Assembly: GCA_018136815.1 (NCBI GenBank)
Contig: CM030936.1
Location: 2,287,131 to 2,351,130 of the forward strand
Origin: Isochrysis galbana
Taxonomy: Eukaryota; Haptophyta; Isochrysidales; Isochrysidaceae
Direction of reading: 5' to 3'
DNA length: 64,000 bases
In this document: piece after piece, positions 53,901-63,711 of the stretch
Position numbering within the stretch: the stretch's first letter is position 1
Layout: each line of letters opens with the position of its first letter
Program-made: the position numbers and the translations under genes
Notes under the pieces: model-generated
Seen by the model: only the letters and a program-made list of their open reading frames with translations
Databases searched by the model: none
What the model was told of the DNA's origin: nothing

Positions 53901-54602
53901 CTCACACCCCTCCGGTATCGCACTCGCCATCGCCTATACCCCACACTCTCACACTCTCATCCCCGCTCCCGCTAGCTATCAACTATCGTTATAACGATAG
54001 GGTCATGGAGCGCGCCACGCTCCCCTCCTCTCTCTCCGCCCACCCCACCGCGCCGGCTGACCAAGTGATGGCCGACGTCATGCAACCGCAGCGTCCACTC
54101 CCAGAGCTCTCGCCCACCCAGGTGGCCGCGAGCCGCACCTCGCCACACGCACAGAGCCACGCACAGCACAGAAACAACCTCCACACAACACACCACATGC
54201 ACCAGCACAGCCACCCCACCAAGAAGCAAGAACGAAATGAGCCTCAGGGCCCATCCTCCCATAGGGAAAGCCTCCGGGCTGGGCCCCTACAACGCCGCGG
54301 CACTGACCTCTGACCTCTGACCTCGTGCGCAAGCACGAGGCGCAGACCCGGCCGGTCGGCAAGACCACCAACACATCACATGCTAAGCCCTGCAGCATCA
54401 GCTGCAGAACCCAGCAATACAAACCAATGAGGCCCACACTGGGTCAGTTGAGACCCAAGAGACAGCATGGGACTACACCAACCAGGCCGCGCACATCCCA
54501 CGCGCCCTCAAAGAGGCACAAGAGCCGCGACAGCGGCCGCACCCCCCACGAACAGCAACACATTCACATACGACAACAACAAGGCACCAGAGATGGTATG
54601 CC

Positions 54603-55925
54603 TTGCCAACTCGCAAAACGCAAAATGGAGGGAGCCGACAGGGGCCCCATCCCATGCACAACGTCACACCAAGCGCTCAGAAAACTGACCAAGAGACCCT
54701 CACCCCACGGGCACACGCCGACATGCGTTGCGCCCGAGCAGGTGGTCCACAGCTGCGCGTGGCCCCGCCGTCCCGCGCCACGCCGCAGCCATTGCATGTC
54801 CAGCTTGGCATGCAGTGGAAAGGGATTCAGAGCCTCTCCATTCATGGGAGGACGCTACTCGTAAACTTCATAATATACGGAACGCCAAGATATTGGCTGT
54901 CCACGTCCACCCCCCCGGCCTGGTTCATGGAGGCTATAGATTCTGATGTTCAAACCATACTATGGGATAGGTCCCCCCGACTACGGGCGGACGAACTGGG
55001 CTCCTCGCAAGAGGGTCGAAGATGGATAACCTTTCCGGCTTACCCGAGAGTGGGGGCTAATGAGAACGGGCCCCTACTAGGGGTCGGACTACTTCCTATG
55101 GTCGAACATACACGCGCACTTCAAGCGATATGGATAATCAGGTACCTAAATCCGTCATCGGCGGACTGGAAAACAGTCCTTGATCAATGGTATAGCCGCA
55201 CCCCCCTGGTAAGGGCGGCGGTCTTCTCAAAAGTAGATGCGCGAAGCCTCATGGTCAGCATTCGGGGAAACAACACGCTTCCGGCCTTTTGGAAGCAGGC
55301 ACTCGACAACTTCAGACGGGTTCAACTCCTTCGGGAAACAAGCACCCGGGAAGGGACCCAGGGCTCTCCTGTATGGCATAACCTCTTTCACAAGGCTCCA
55401 TCGGTACACCATTCACATAGGGCTAAATGGGAATCTCTACAGACAGTTATAGTTCATAATACCATCAACCCAGATACGGGGGACATATACACCACAGACG
55501 AATGTGCGGCATTCTTGCCGGACGGAGAAAGATGGATACGCCATAGAGGCAAATACGTATCGGTAGGCCCACTTCTCAAGTCGTGGGAGAAGATATCCGA
55601 ATGGTCTAGAGCAAGGCTTCTAGAAGCCACCGCTAACTATATGGACCTTCTTAGAAAGCATGCGACAACCCCACCCCCCGCTCCGGAGGAGCACGAACTA
55701 GCCCCGCAAGAAGATCCAGACGCACACGATCTAGGAGACCTTCTTGTGGACAAAGATCATAACTACTATTTGAACCGGAAGGGCGACTACCACGAAGTTA
55801 AGCTCAATGTAATGGGAGAACCCCAGGCGGCTTGCCTTCATTTGGTCTCCTTTCCCTCAGGGTTTCTTCCCCTCCCGTGGGGACTCTGGCCGAGCAACAT
55901 CAAATACAAAAAAGCTCGGTCCTAG
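54603..55925 (+). pseudogene. LINE reverse transcriptase C-terminal part
   Basis: From about 54800 the frame reads LSIHGRTLLVNFIIYGTPRY, WFMEAIDSDVQTILWD, then GVGLLPMVEHTRALQAIWII and RYLNPSSADWKTVLDQWYS, the usual order at the end of non-LTR reverse transcriptases. The catalytic FADD block is absent. The frame then continues through ALDNFRRVQL, an acidic linker and KDHNYYLNRKGDYHEVKLN and is broken by the inserted element at about 55829. The first about 60 codons are less certain. Confidence 0.82.
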
Positions 55926-56051
55926 GACACCGGGCCTAGCTCACCATGAGGGCGCTCCTGTGAGCAAGGGGATGCATGGTTACTAGTGCGTGCCCCCGCC
56001 CTCGATGAAAATTCCAGCGGCCTCCTCGTCACGCATGACGTGGACCTCTCC

Positions 56052-56465
56052 TCACACTTGTCTTGAAAGGATCGTCTTCAATGAGTGCATCGGATGTATA
56101 CCGCACTCCTCGTGTGTCAGCTTGAACTTCTTTTCGATGTCGTAAAAGCTGTGGTACGGGTCAATGTACCCCTGCTTCTTTTCGAGCATGAGGTAATGCC
56201 TACCGGTCTTATCGATGGCGTAGGGATACGGAAAGTCGTTCGCTCCTGTCCGCAGGCCGCCGCTGGTGATCTGGTTCTCCTGCACGTGCAGGAGCTCAAG
56301 CGGGCGGCAGGCGGGCGCGAGAGCCTCGACGCCGCGGTCTCCGAGGCCGGTCTGCCCGAGTCGGAGCTCGCGGAGGGTGCGGGTGTCGCGCAGCAGCAGC
56401 GCGAGGCGTTGGGCGCCTTCGTCGCGGAGCGGGTTGTCGGCGAGGGTTCGACCGAGGGAGGCAAG
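56052..56465 (-). pseudogene. Chimeric fragment: leucine-rich repeats fused to giant-virus-like segment
   Basis: The minus frame begins with ribonuclease-inhibitor-type LRRs (TLADNPLRDEGAQRLALLLR; TLRELRLGQTGLGDRGVEAL; ELLHVQENQITSGGLRT). It then passes in frame into ANDFPYPYAIDKTG, HYLMLEKKQGYIDPYHSFYD and ends at 56052. The last part is the same as at 47458-47660, where a different sequence precedes it. The join point is just before GANDF, so this is a recombination-made chimera, open throughout about 135 codons. Whether it is expressed is unknown. Confidence 0.6.
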
Positions 56466-56639
56466 GTACCAAAATCACCGTTCGTTACCGACCAACACCG
56501 AGTCGTCTACGGGATGAGGTTCGACCCGTCGAACCGACCCGATGTTGTCCTCCTCGACGCCGCCCTCGACTCCAGATGGATCCTTAAGACTCGTAGCGTG
56601 TATGTCCATGTGTGTTTTGTGTGTGTTTCGTTACGGGTT

Positions 56640-57029
56640 TTACCTCGCACATAACGTTAGCGTCCGTGACGTCCACTCGACTTTCGTGACAAAGTGTAAC
56701 GCATGGATGCCGTGGTGGTGGCTGCTCCGCGATAGCCGTTCGCTCCGTTCGGCCCGCTCGACGATGGTGTCGCTCTTGGCGCGGAGGGCCGGGAGGGCGT
56801 CACTCACGAGCAGGACGCGAGCGCCGCACTCGGGAAGCTCGTCCAGCCCGTACTGCTCCAGGAGCTCGCTGACGAGTGGCAGCACCGGCATCCGTGCGAG
56901 GAGGCGAGCCCAGCGGCGGCCGGCGACCGACCGGGGACAGTGGTGAGAAGTGATCAGACCGCCCCCGCGTAAGCTCTGGAACTTCGAAGCCGGGTATACC
57001 CTCGGGCAGAGCCTACTATACCATATCAA
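56640..57029 (-). pseudogene. Unknown captured coding-like fragment
   Basis: The minus frame contains PVLPLVSELLEQYGLDELPE, CGARVLLVSDALPALRAKSD and ERAERSERLSRSSHHH, which look like genuine protein sequence. Both ends run into unrelated DNA. No family recognised. Confidence 0.35.
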
Positions 57030-57141
57030 ATGCTTCCGTGGCTGTACACGCTATTCGCTGTCGGGGATCTGAAATCCCAGGAGCACCCCTCCCCCGGCTA
57101 CCCGGCGAAGGGTTTGAAGGCACCGCGCGTCGCCAACCAGC

Positions 57142-57660
57142 GTGCTCCTCCCCTCGGGCGCCTTTTTCTCGCTCGCTTGGCGCTCCCGGCTCACCGGCGG
57201 CCTCTGGCTCCGTGTGCATCGCGTGGTGCAGGTGTGTTTCTCCCTCCTCCCCCCCCCCCATCGACCCTCCCTCCCACGAAACAAGGCACCCCCCCCCGCT
57301 CTCGCAGGTAAGCGGGCTTTGCGGTGGCCGCCGCCGGCGTCGCGCTCGCCGTCGCGTGGGTGCCCCGAGGGCGCCACTTCTCGCACCCCCATCATACGCT
57401 CGGGGCCGTCCTGCTGCAGCCGCTCAACGCGCTCGTGCGCGGCCCGCCCGCCGCCCGCACCACACGTCGCGCCGTGTGGCGGGTCGCGCACAAGGGGACG
57501 GGCTACGCCGTGCTCGCCGTGGGCGTCTACCAGGCCCTCTCGGGGCGCGCCCTCTGCCGAGCCAAGGCGACGCCGTTATCGTCGCGTACGGGGTGCTCCT
57601 GGGCCTCTTCTTGGGGGTGCTCGCGGGGGGGGGGGGGGGAGGGGGGCTCATGGTAGGGTG
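57142..57660 (+). pseudogene. Captured cytochrome b561 exons
   Basis: The first exon-like piece reads LPSGAFFSLAWRSRLTGGLW, LRVHRVVQ, the P-x-G...AR...W...H...Q of b561 helices, and ends in a GT. After about 80 bp with an AG come AVAWVPRGRHFSHPHHTLGA, VLLQPLNALVRGP, then WRVAHKGTGYAVLAVGVYQA, with two haem-ligand-type histidines (HHTLG and AHKGTG). These proteins pass electrons across membranes from ascorbate or a DOMON domain. The end shifts frame after LSGRAL and dissolves in a G run. A reversed partial copy lies at 11100-11225. Confidence 0.7.
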
Positions 57661-57739
57661 AGAGTCCCCACAGGAGGGGATTTCTTTTATACCGACGCAT
57701 CGCGTATTTGGAAACGAGGGGTACCAAATGAAGGCAAAC

Positions 57740-58612
57740 GACCTCCATATCTACGAACGGATCAGCCCGCAGCTACTACCCAACGAGCTATACACTCCGC
57801 TGAAGTGGGGACGAGCGTACGACGGGCCAGCGGATACGGCGTATCCGATACCTCAGGAATACACACTCAAAGGCACGCATAAAACGCTAGAAGAGATAAA
57901 CGTCAAGGCCTTGACTAAAGCGTTCCTCGCTATGAGGAAACCGAAGGCACAAAAATCCACACTAAGATGGGAAAAGAGGTTACCTGTCCTCTCGGGGAAG
58001 TGGAAACAAGTATCGCAACTATACAAGTATAACTTTCTGACACCAAGGGACTCCTATATGCACTTCAAACACGTTTTACACAGGAGAATAGCTACGGCGA
58101 ATCGTTTTGCTGACGATCCAACATGTCGCTTTTGCGGCATAGCACCCGAGAGTTCCACGCATTTAGCCTCCTGTATCGCGACGGAGCCCGTTTTCGAATT
58201 CATAGAGGGACTTTTAGGGATTAACCTTAGGCCGGGATCTGAAGTAGCCCAGCGTCTTTTCTGCTATCAAGTGGATAGACCGCATCCCTCCTCGGGATAC
58301 TTAGGTATCCTGGCATGGAGGTATATCCTAACGGACTTCTATAACATACAATACGGTAACGCGGACGGGAGGTCCGCTAAGTCGATCTTAAGAGCGATCC
58401 TTGCGAGATACCACTTACTAGTAACGGCGAAAGTCGGATTCTTTCAGCGACTAAAGAAACAACGAGAAAATATGGGGCTACACGCCCCGAGCAACAAACA
58501 TATTAAGAAAATGATAAGCCCTCTCTACGCGGTGGATAAAGACTTCAACCTAGAAATATCGGAAGACCTCCGGCAGGCGGCGGGAGGTCTGGATATGCGC
58601 AACATCGCCTAG
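57740..58612 (+). pseudogene. LINE zinc-binding reverse transcriptase C-terminus (zf-RVT)
   Basis: The frame reads KQVSQLYKYNFLTPRDSYMH, FKHVLHRRIATANRFADD, then CRFCGIAPESSTHLASC, the CxxC...H...C zinc-binding end typical of plant and algal LINE polyproteins. About 130 further residues (ILAWRYILTDFYNIQYGN) follow to a natural stop at 58612. It is the 3' coding end of LINE copy 2, intact from the insertion boundary on. Composition is AT-richer than host genes. Confidence 0.85.
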
Positions 58613-58965
58613 AGTAGTTTAACCTCTCTTAATAGAGACCCCAGCGGACAGCAAGAGGGACGCTAGGGGATATAAGAGAAGGAAATTCAAGCCGAGCCGG
58701 AGCAAAGGAGAAGCCATAGTCTCCCGCCCCCTTCTCTCCAACCCCTGGCCGAAGCAGCGCGCGCGGTCTCCCCGGAACCAGCTTCTCCGCTAAAGAGGGA
58801 ACTGGGGAAGGGGAAGGGGGTTGTTAGGGGTTAAGGGTGGGCGGTAGGGAGGTCCACAAGCACACTGCCTCATGTCGCACACGTAGCGGAGATTTTTAAG
58901 AAGATTTTTTTTTTCTCCTCGCCCTCGCAAGCGCGCGGATCCTCCTCCTCCTGCTCCTCCTGCTT
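58613..58965. other. LINE 3' flank
   Basis: Non-coding. GTAGCGGAGATTTTTAAGAA and a T run at 58907-58915 could be the LINE 3' end. Confidence 0.4.
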
Positions 58966-59402
58966 GTCGAACACGCGATGACTACAGGCTCGTAGGCAGA
59001 GGGCCGTTCGACCGAGCCGGCAGCTGACGCGGCCGTAAAAGAGTCGTTGTTGGTTGCGGGCGGGAAAATGTCAGAGAGGTCATGGATGGTAGGAGTAGTT
59101 GTCATTGTCTGCCATCGAGCGCTTCGAGCGAAGAGGTAGATAGACGGAGGTTCGGAGGATTGCGACGCGTGGCGTCGGAGAGTAGAGACGAGGCTAGCTA
59201 GCGAGCTAGGGGGAGAGAGAGAGAATGAGAATGAGAGCTTCTTAGGTCCAAGGTAGACACGAGGGGCTACAACGCGGGGACTCAAAAAGTTGCTGACCAA
59301 CAGAGACAGACAAACTAAACCAAACGGGGCGAAAACTAACCACACTTGGACGGACGACCGAGCGTCGGCACCAAGGCAACTTAGCAGCGCACGGAATGCG
59401 AC
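58966..59402. repeat. LTR-like dispersed repeat, copy 2
   Basis: About 437 bp homologous to 14178-14610. Here it abuts a hAT transposase tail at 59403 instead of a gag-like frame. It could be a solo LTR. Confidence 0.65.
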
Positions 59403-59846
59403 AGAGGGCAAGCAACCACACCAAGTTCCCCGCGTGGGCAGAGGCGGCAAGGATCGCCTTTTGCATGACTCCAAACTCGGCTTCGTGTGAGCGCGTCTTT
59501 TCTCTTTACTCTTTATTGGCCATTATGCTTGATCCCAATCGTTCATCGTCACTCGCCGATCAGATATAGGCGTCAATACTGTTGCGTTACAACAACATCA
59601 AAAGGGAGCAAGAGGCCGTGTGAGTGTGTGTTATGTGTTGTGCCCAAATTTACGAGTTATGTCGTTATTTCCGAAACTCGAAACTCTGCCTTACCCCTAA
59701 TTGCTACAAGAATACAAGAATGGCTACAAGTTTGGGCAAGAATTGCTACAAGAATGGCTACAAGTTTGGGCAGGCTGCCGCAAGAATCCCGCAAGTTTGG
59801 CCCGCAAGTTTGGGCGAGTTTCACTACAAGTATTGGCCTGGGCCTA
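59403..59846 (+). mobile_element. hAT remnant, CAAG family
   Basis: The frame from 59403 reads NHTKFPAWAEAARIAFCM, TPNSASCERVFS, then SSSLADQI, a stop, and LLRYNNIKREQEAV, a decayed hAT dimerisation domain. Motifs CAAGTTTGGG lie at about 59724, 59761, 59792 and 59807. The terminus CAAGTATTGGCCTGGGCCTA ends at 59846. The left end is replaced by the LTR-like repeat. Confidence 0.8.
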
Positions 59847-59946
59847 GCCAAGAGGGCAGAGAGAGCGGAGAAAGGGGGGGCAGAGCGACGCGCTCGCGAC
59901 TCGCGACTCGCGAGTCAGCACAGAGAAGGGTGCCCCCCCCCGGTAT

Positions 59947-60058
59947 CCTGGATCTTGGTACTGTTTTTGGTACTGTTTTTCTCTGTTTTTCTATGAATGC
60001 CAAAAACAGACTGTTTTTACTGTTTTTGGACGCCCCCCCACTGTTTCCCCCATCTAGG
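59947..60058. mobile_element. Partial CCTAGATG-type element end
   Basis: The right terminus is CTGTTTCCCCCATCTAGG (ends 60058), preceded by many CTGTTTTT and CAAAAACAG motifs. It has the same logic as 939-1448 and 13736-13900. The presumed left end CCTGGATCTTGGTACTG at 59947 matches poorly and no 8-bp duplication was found. Confidence 0.5.
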
Positions 60059-60229
60059 CACTAAAGTTCAGTTTTAGTCAGCAGAAGTTCGACTATTATT
60101 TATCTTGCGTACTTTACTAGCTTGTAGCTTGCAGTAGTAGTATGTAGCATATTTGAAGATACCAAAGAGACACCCGCCGAGAGCGGGCCGGTAGGAACCC
60201 CTCCGGCCCCTCTCTCTGCACTCGTCTCC

Positions 60230-60415
60230 CGCCACACCTGTCGCCCCTGCGCGCCGCCTCGACCCCCGCTCACCCTCTCTCTCCCTCCCTCCCTCTCTCT
60301 CCCTCCCCCCGTCTCTCCCTCTCTCCCTCCCCTTCCCCCTTCCCATCTCCCTCCACCCCTCTCTCTCTTCTCTCCCCCTCCCCTCCCCCCCTTTCTCTCT
60401 CTCTCTCAACTGGCA
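60230..60415. repeat. CT-rich low-complexity tract
   Basis: CTCTCTCCCTCCC repeats directly upstream of the PSF3 gene, like the pyrimidine-rich leaders of other genes here. Minus-strand open frames in it are artefacts. Confidence 0.85.
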
Positions 60416-60444
60416 TCTTGTGGCTCGCTGGCTCCGTCGCCGGT

Positions 60445-61828
60445 ATGGTCGACATAGGGGCGCTGCTTAGGGAGGAGCAGGCACGCTCGAGCCCGCCATC
60501 CGTCCCTCGCGTTCCACACCCACCCACAGCCTACCTGCATCCCGATCCACTAGCTGAACGACGCCTGTGCTGCACACCGGCACAGATCGTTTATGCAAGG
60601 CTGGAACATGATGCGGGGCCGGAGGTTACTTGGCTTGATCCCTCGTCTCATCCAAAGCGGCCGGTAAGCTTGGGATGCGATGCCTCTCCCAGTTGGCACA
60701 TGGCGTCGAGCCCACGCCAGCTCTAATTCGTTCGATTAAGCCCAACTGCTATCATGGGAGGGCTTCCTTATGGAGACCGGCGTAGTCCGCCCAGATTGGC
60801 ATGCATCACAGTATACTCGATACAGCACCTCAAGCTGCGGCGAGACCTGGTTGGCCCATTCAAATCTTCACCGCTTTTCGCCCTTGTTATCAGTTGGAAG
60901 CTCTACATAAGTTGGAGCTGCCCTTCTGGCTTGCCTCACGCCTGCACCTCAGCGACCATGTGACAATCGACTTGCCTGAAATGTAAGGGCAAGACTGAGA
61001 TAATCCTGATCAATGCAAGATGCCTCAAGCTTCCGACCGTGTACTATCTTTAATGCTTCCATGAATGCCCCACACCTGTCCATCATGAAACTCACTTGGG
61101 CTTCTCTTGTTGTTCCTTGACTTTGGTCGCGCTATCCCACAGGTTCGCCGATGGTCCGCGACGCGACATGGAGGCTGATGCGGCGCATATGAATTTGCGA
61201 GGTTGTTGTGACCACTATTTTGAAATAGGCAAGGACGTGGCCGAGCTCTTGGAAGGTGTGTCGCCCAGCTATACTGATAGCTTTCGACAGGGCTTGTTGC
61301 CAGATTATGGTCTGAATGTCAATACCGGTGGCTTCTCGCTGAGGCTCAACGACGTACACCACAAACTCAACTTCCGCAAACCTTGTCCCTTCCAGATCAC
61401 GACCTATTAGACCACTTGCAGCGCGCTTTCGTGAAGCGATTTCATGACATGCTTGGCCCTGCATTGTCTGCCACTTCAAAGGCACGTTCTGCACACACAC
61501 TTCCCATTTTGGCGAGCGCAAACGCGAATCGGGTGGGGCTCAGTCAAGACTTCTCTCGCCACTAGTGCATCAGCATTTGCAACCACTGGGTTGGGAGGAG
61601 CAAGGCATGCGCTCGCGCACGCAGGTCGTACTCAGCAACGTTCATCTCTCGTCGCCACAGGTGGATACCTCGTCACGGAAGAAAAACCTGACCATGGCAG
61701 AGCGGGTGCTCTTTGATGCGGGACAGCTCTCAAAGCGGGGATACGACAAGTGGAGGTTGGAGCGGAGCGTTAAACTAGAACCATCCAAATATGCCGCACG
61801 AAGGAAGCGAAAGGCTGGGCGTGGTTGA
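60445..61828 (+). CDS. PSF3: GINS complex subunit PSF3
   Basis: Five exons (60445-60663, 60894-60982, 61143-61255, 61396-61532, 61661-61828) join in phase with GT-AG introns to 241 residues, against about 195-215 in fungi and animals. The family order is clear: MVDIGALLREEQ (for DID.IL..EE), TWLDPSSHPKRP, LHKLELPFWLASRL (the ELP.WLA signature), HVTIDLPEMF, RRDMEADAAHMNLRG, YFEIGKDVAELL, HLQRAFVKRFHDML, then ERVLFDAGQLSKRGYDKW and a basic tail RRKRKAGRG. An insert of about 45 residues follows the first motif. GINS joins CDC45 and MCM2-7 to form the replicative helicase in the nucleus. Intron phases 0, 2, 1 and 0 all fit. Confidence 0.93.
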
Positions 61829-61988
61829 TTCCGTACTCATGCGGGAAAGGCCAAATCGATGCCTTAGGGTGTCGTGTGAGAATTTGTGAATGTTATTTAT
61901 TTTTATAATTATAATTAAAGCGCTCCCGCGCCATCAAAACACAAAACATGCCAAAAACCGCAGCACAAAAAAATGATACTAATAGATT

Positions 61989-62402
61989 CTAGCTACAGGC
62001 TTGTTTCGCCAAGACCCCCCTTGGTCTGAAGGAACTTTTCCCACTCCCTGTGCAATGCAGCGCGGCGCCCGCTGGCACAGCCGTAGTCAGTATGACCTCC
62101 CCCGTCGCATGCAACTTCTCTCCACTTGAATGCACCACCCGTTCACAAGTTATGTTAATAGAATCACTGTGAATTACAAAGTTCTCCCACAGGGAGAGCC
62201 GCGACGAGGCGAAGAGACGCGCCATCGTCTTCGCCTCGTCGAGTCGGCCTAGGGAAGTGCCATCGGCATGTTGTATTCCGAATTTCGCTATAATAGTATT
62301 CCTGCCCATCCGAAGGCTGTAGGCATGAATATTCGTGTAAGGTACGCGCTCACAATTACAATTGAACAGTTCCCCGTGTTGCCACTGACGCACAAGACAC
62401 AC
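61989..62402 (-). CDS. Unrecognised open frame
   Basis: 137 codons, balanced composition, with FGIQHADGTSLGRLDEAKTM, ARLFASSRLSLWENFVIHSD and NITCERVVHSSGEKLHATGE. It could be an exon of a minus-strand gene convergent with PSF3. No domain known and the start is not an ATG. Confidence 0.3.
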   Translation of the reverse strand: MCLVRQWQHGELFNCNCERVPYTNIHAYSLRMGRNTIIAKFGIQHADGTSLGRLDEAKTMARLFASSRLSLWENFVIHSDSINITCERVVHSSGEKLHATGEVILTTAVPAGAALHCTGSGKSSFRPRGVLAKQACS

Positions 62403-62519
62403 AGATTCGGATTCCCCATGGTCTCAAGTCCAGGTTTGCAGGTTTTGGTCTCGAAATTTGCGATTCGAATTTTGTTTTTGCTGTTACTATAATTGTTGGC
62501 TCGTTTAAGGTAATAAACC

Positions 62520-63565
62520 GGCATGACTTCGACTTCTCGTTCTGCAGTCGCTCTGCGAGACTCTCTCTCTCTCTCTCTCTCCGTCCGCCTCTCCTCGGCC
62601 GACGGCAAGAAGATTCGTCCAAAACATTCTCCGGTCCCAAGATATCTCGTGGGGGGTCTCTCCGCGCTCCGCGAGGGAAAGGACGCGATCTCGCTCCGAG
62701 ATCGGCCTTGCGCCCTCCCACGCTGCCCCGCCGTGCCCTCGGTCCCTCGCCCCCCCCGCGGCAGGTTCTTTCCCTCGGCGTGCCGTCCGTCGCCTCCGGC
62801 CGTTATATTAATCCCCCCCCCCGCGCGCGAGGTTCTCTTCTCCCCCGCGCGCGGTTCGTTTCCTCCGGCCGTCGTTGTTCCCCCCCTCGCTTCGATTCCT
62901 CTCGCGGTTCCTTCGATGATTGCCTCCATCTCGTCCGTTCTTCTTCGCGATCCTCGCGGAGGGGGCACCGACGTTTAATGTTAGTTTCGTCGCGGTTTCG
63001 ATGAAAGAAAGGAAGAACGAATGGCACGCGCCTCGCGTCTCGCGTCTTGTTTCGTCGCCCCTTGCTCGTCGCTTGTCTAGAAGGTCTCTCCGCACATCGC
63101 CTTCTCCCCCCGCGCGAGTTTGGATCTCTCCTCGACCCTCCGCGTTGGCTTCAGCGGACGAGTTCCACTTTAACGATAGTTCGAACCCTTCGGTGGCGTA
63201 GTTGTGCGCTCTCTTTCCGTATATCTTCGCGCATGACGAGCGATCGCGACTTCAGCCTTCGCCGCGCGGGGAGGGGTTTGTTTATCGTATGATTCCGGAG
63301 TGTTTACGTTAGTTTTCCGAGCCCAAGGACTTTGGTTTTTGGTTTCTTGTGAGTGATTTTTGTAGCAACTTCGTCGAGTCCCACCGTGTTCCCAAGCGAG
63401 TCCCCCCGAGTTCCCGAGTCTATACCCCGAGTCAACGAGTCAATACAAGTCAAGCACGCGCCTGAGCCACCCCCAGTCGCCTGCCACCACCTCCCACAAG
63501 CCTCCTTCCGCACTTCCGCGCCCACCGTGCTCCGTGCGTGCGTCGTGCGTCGTGCGTCGATCACC
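62520..63565. other. Pyrimidine-rich intergenic region
   Basis: CT microsatellite at 62557-62583 and GC/CT-rich DNA with TTCG-rich stretches. Open frames are low-complexity. Probably the leader of the gene starting at 63566. Confidence 0.4.
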
Positions 63566-63711
63566 ATGCCCGTAGTCACCCCCGAGGAAAGCTCCATGAG
63601 CTCCCCACAAGAACCGCGTTCCGCGCTAGCTGCCGGCGCGCCCTCGCAGGCAATCTCCAAGAGTGAGATCAGCCTTGCTCTGACACGGCAGCACTCCTCC
63701 AATGTCAACAG
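63566..63711 (+). CDS. First exon of a gene running off the window
   Basis: ATG 63566 opens MPVVTPEESSMSSPQEPRSA, then ISKSEISLALTRQHSSNVN and a strong donor CAACAG|GTGAGT at 63711. Downstream, 63790-64000 includes a plausible coding stretch (LALRYRKRKSDNTSYEVFSN) but the nearest acceptor does not join in the right phase, so the second exon is unresolved. No family recognised. Confidence 0.35.

Larger units (their letters stand above)
55829..57737. mobile_element. TIR-bounded element carrying captured gene fragments
   Basis: The left end GGCGGCTTGCCTTCATTTGG and the inverse of the right end (GGTCGTTTGCCTTCATTTGG at 57737 reading backwards) are imperfect inverted repeats. Both continue into GTGGGGACTCT within about 60 bp. 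The interior holds, in order, a giant-virus-like fragment and a leucine-rich-repeat fragment (minus), an unknown coding-like piece (56640-57029, minus), a LINE scrap (57105-57145, minus) and cytochrome b561 exons (plus). No transposase was seen, so it behaves like a Pack-type non-autonomous transposon. Exact ends and target duplication could not be fixed. Confidence 0.55.
54005..58612 (+). mobile_element. Non-LTR retrotransposon (LINE) copy 2 with nested insertion
   Basis: It starts GGTCATGGAGCGCGCCACGC (54001) with a short MERATLPSSLSAHP frame. After a deletion of most of the RT, 54760-55830 encodes the RT end and thumb, and 57740-58612 encodes the zinc-binding C-terminus. Between them, 55829-57737 is a TIR-bounded insertion. 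The part before and after the insertion reads as one protein, so the LINE was once contiguous. Confidence 0.8.

Noticed and set aside
60074..60409. Glu/Arg/Gly minus-strand frame
   Set aside because: Antisense of the CT-rich tract upstream of PSF3.
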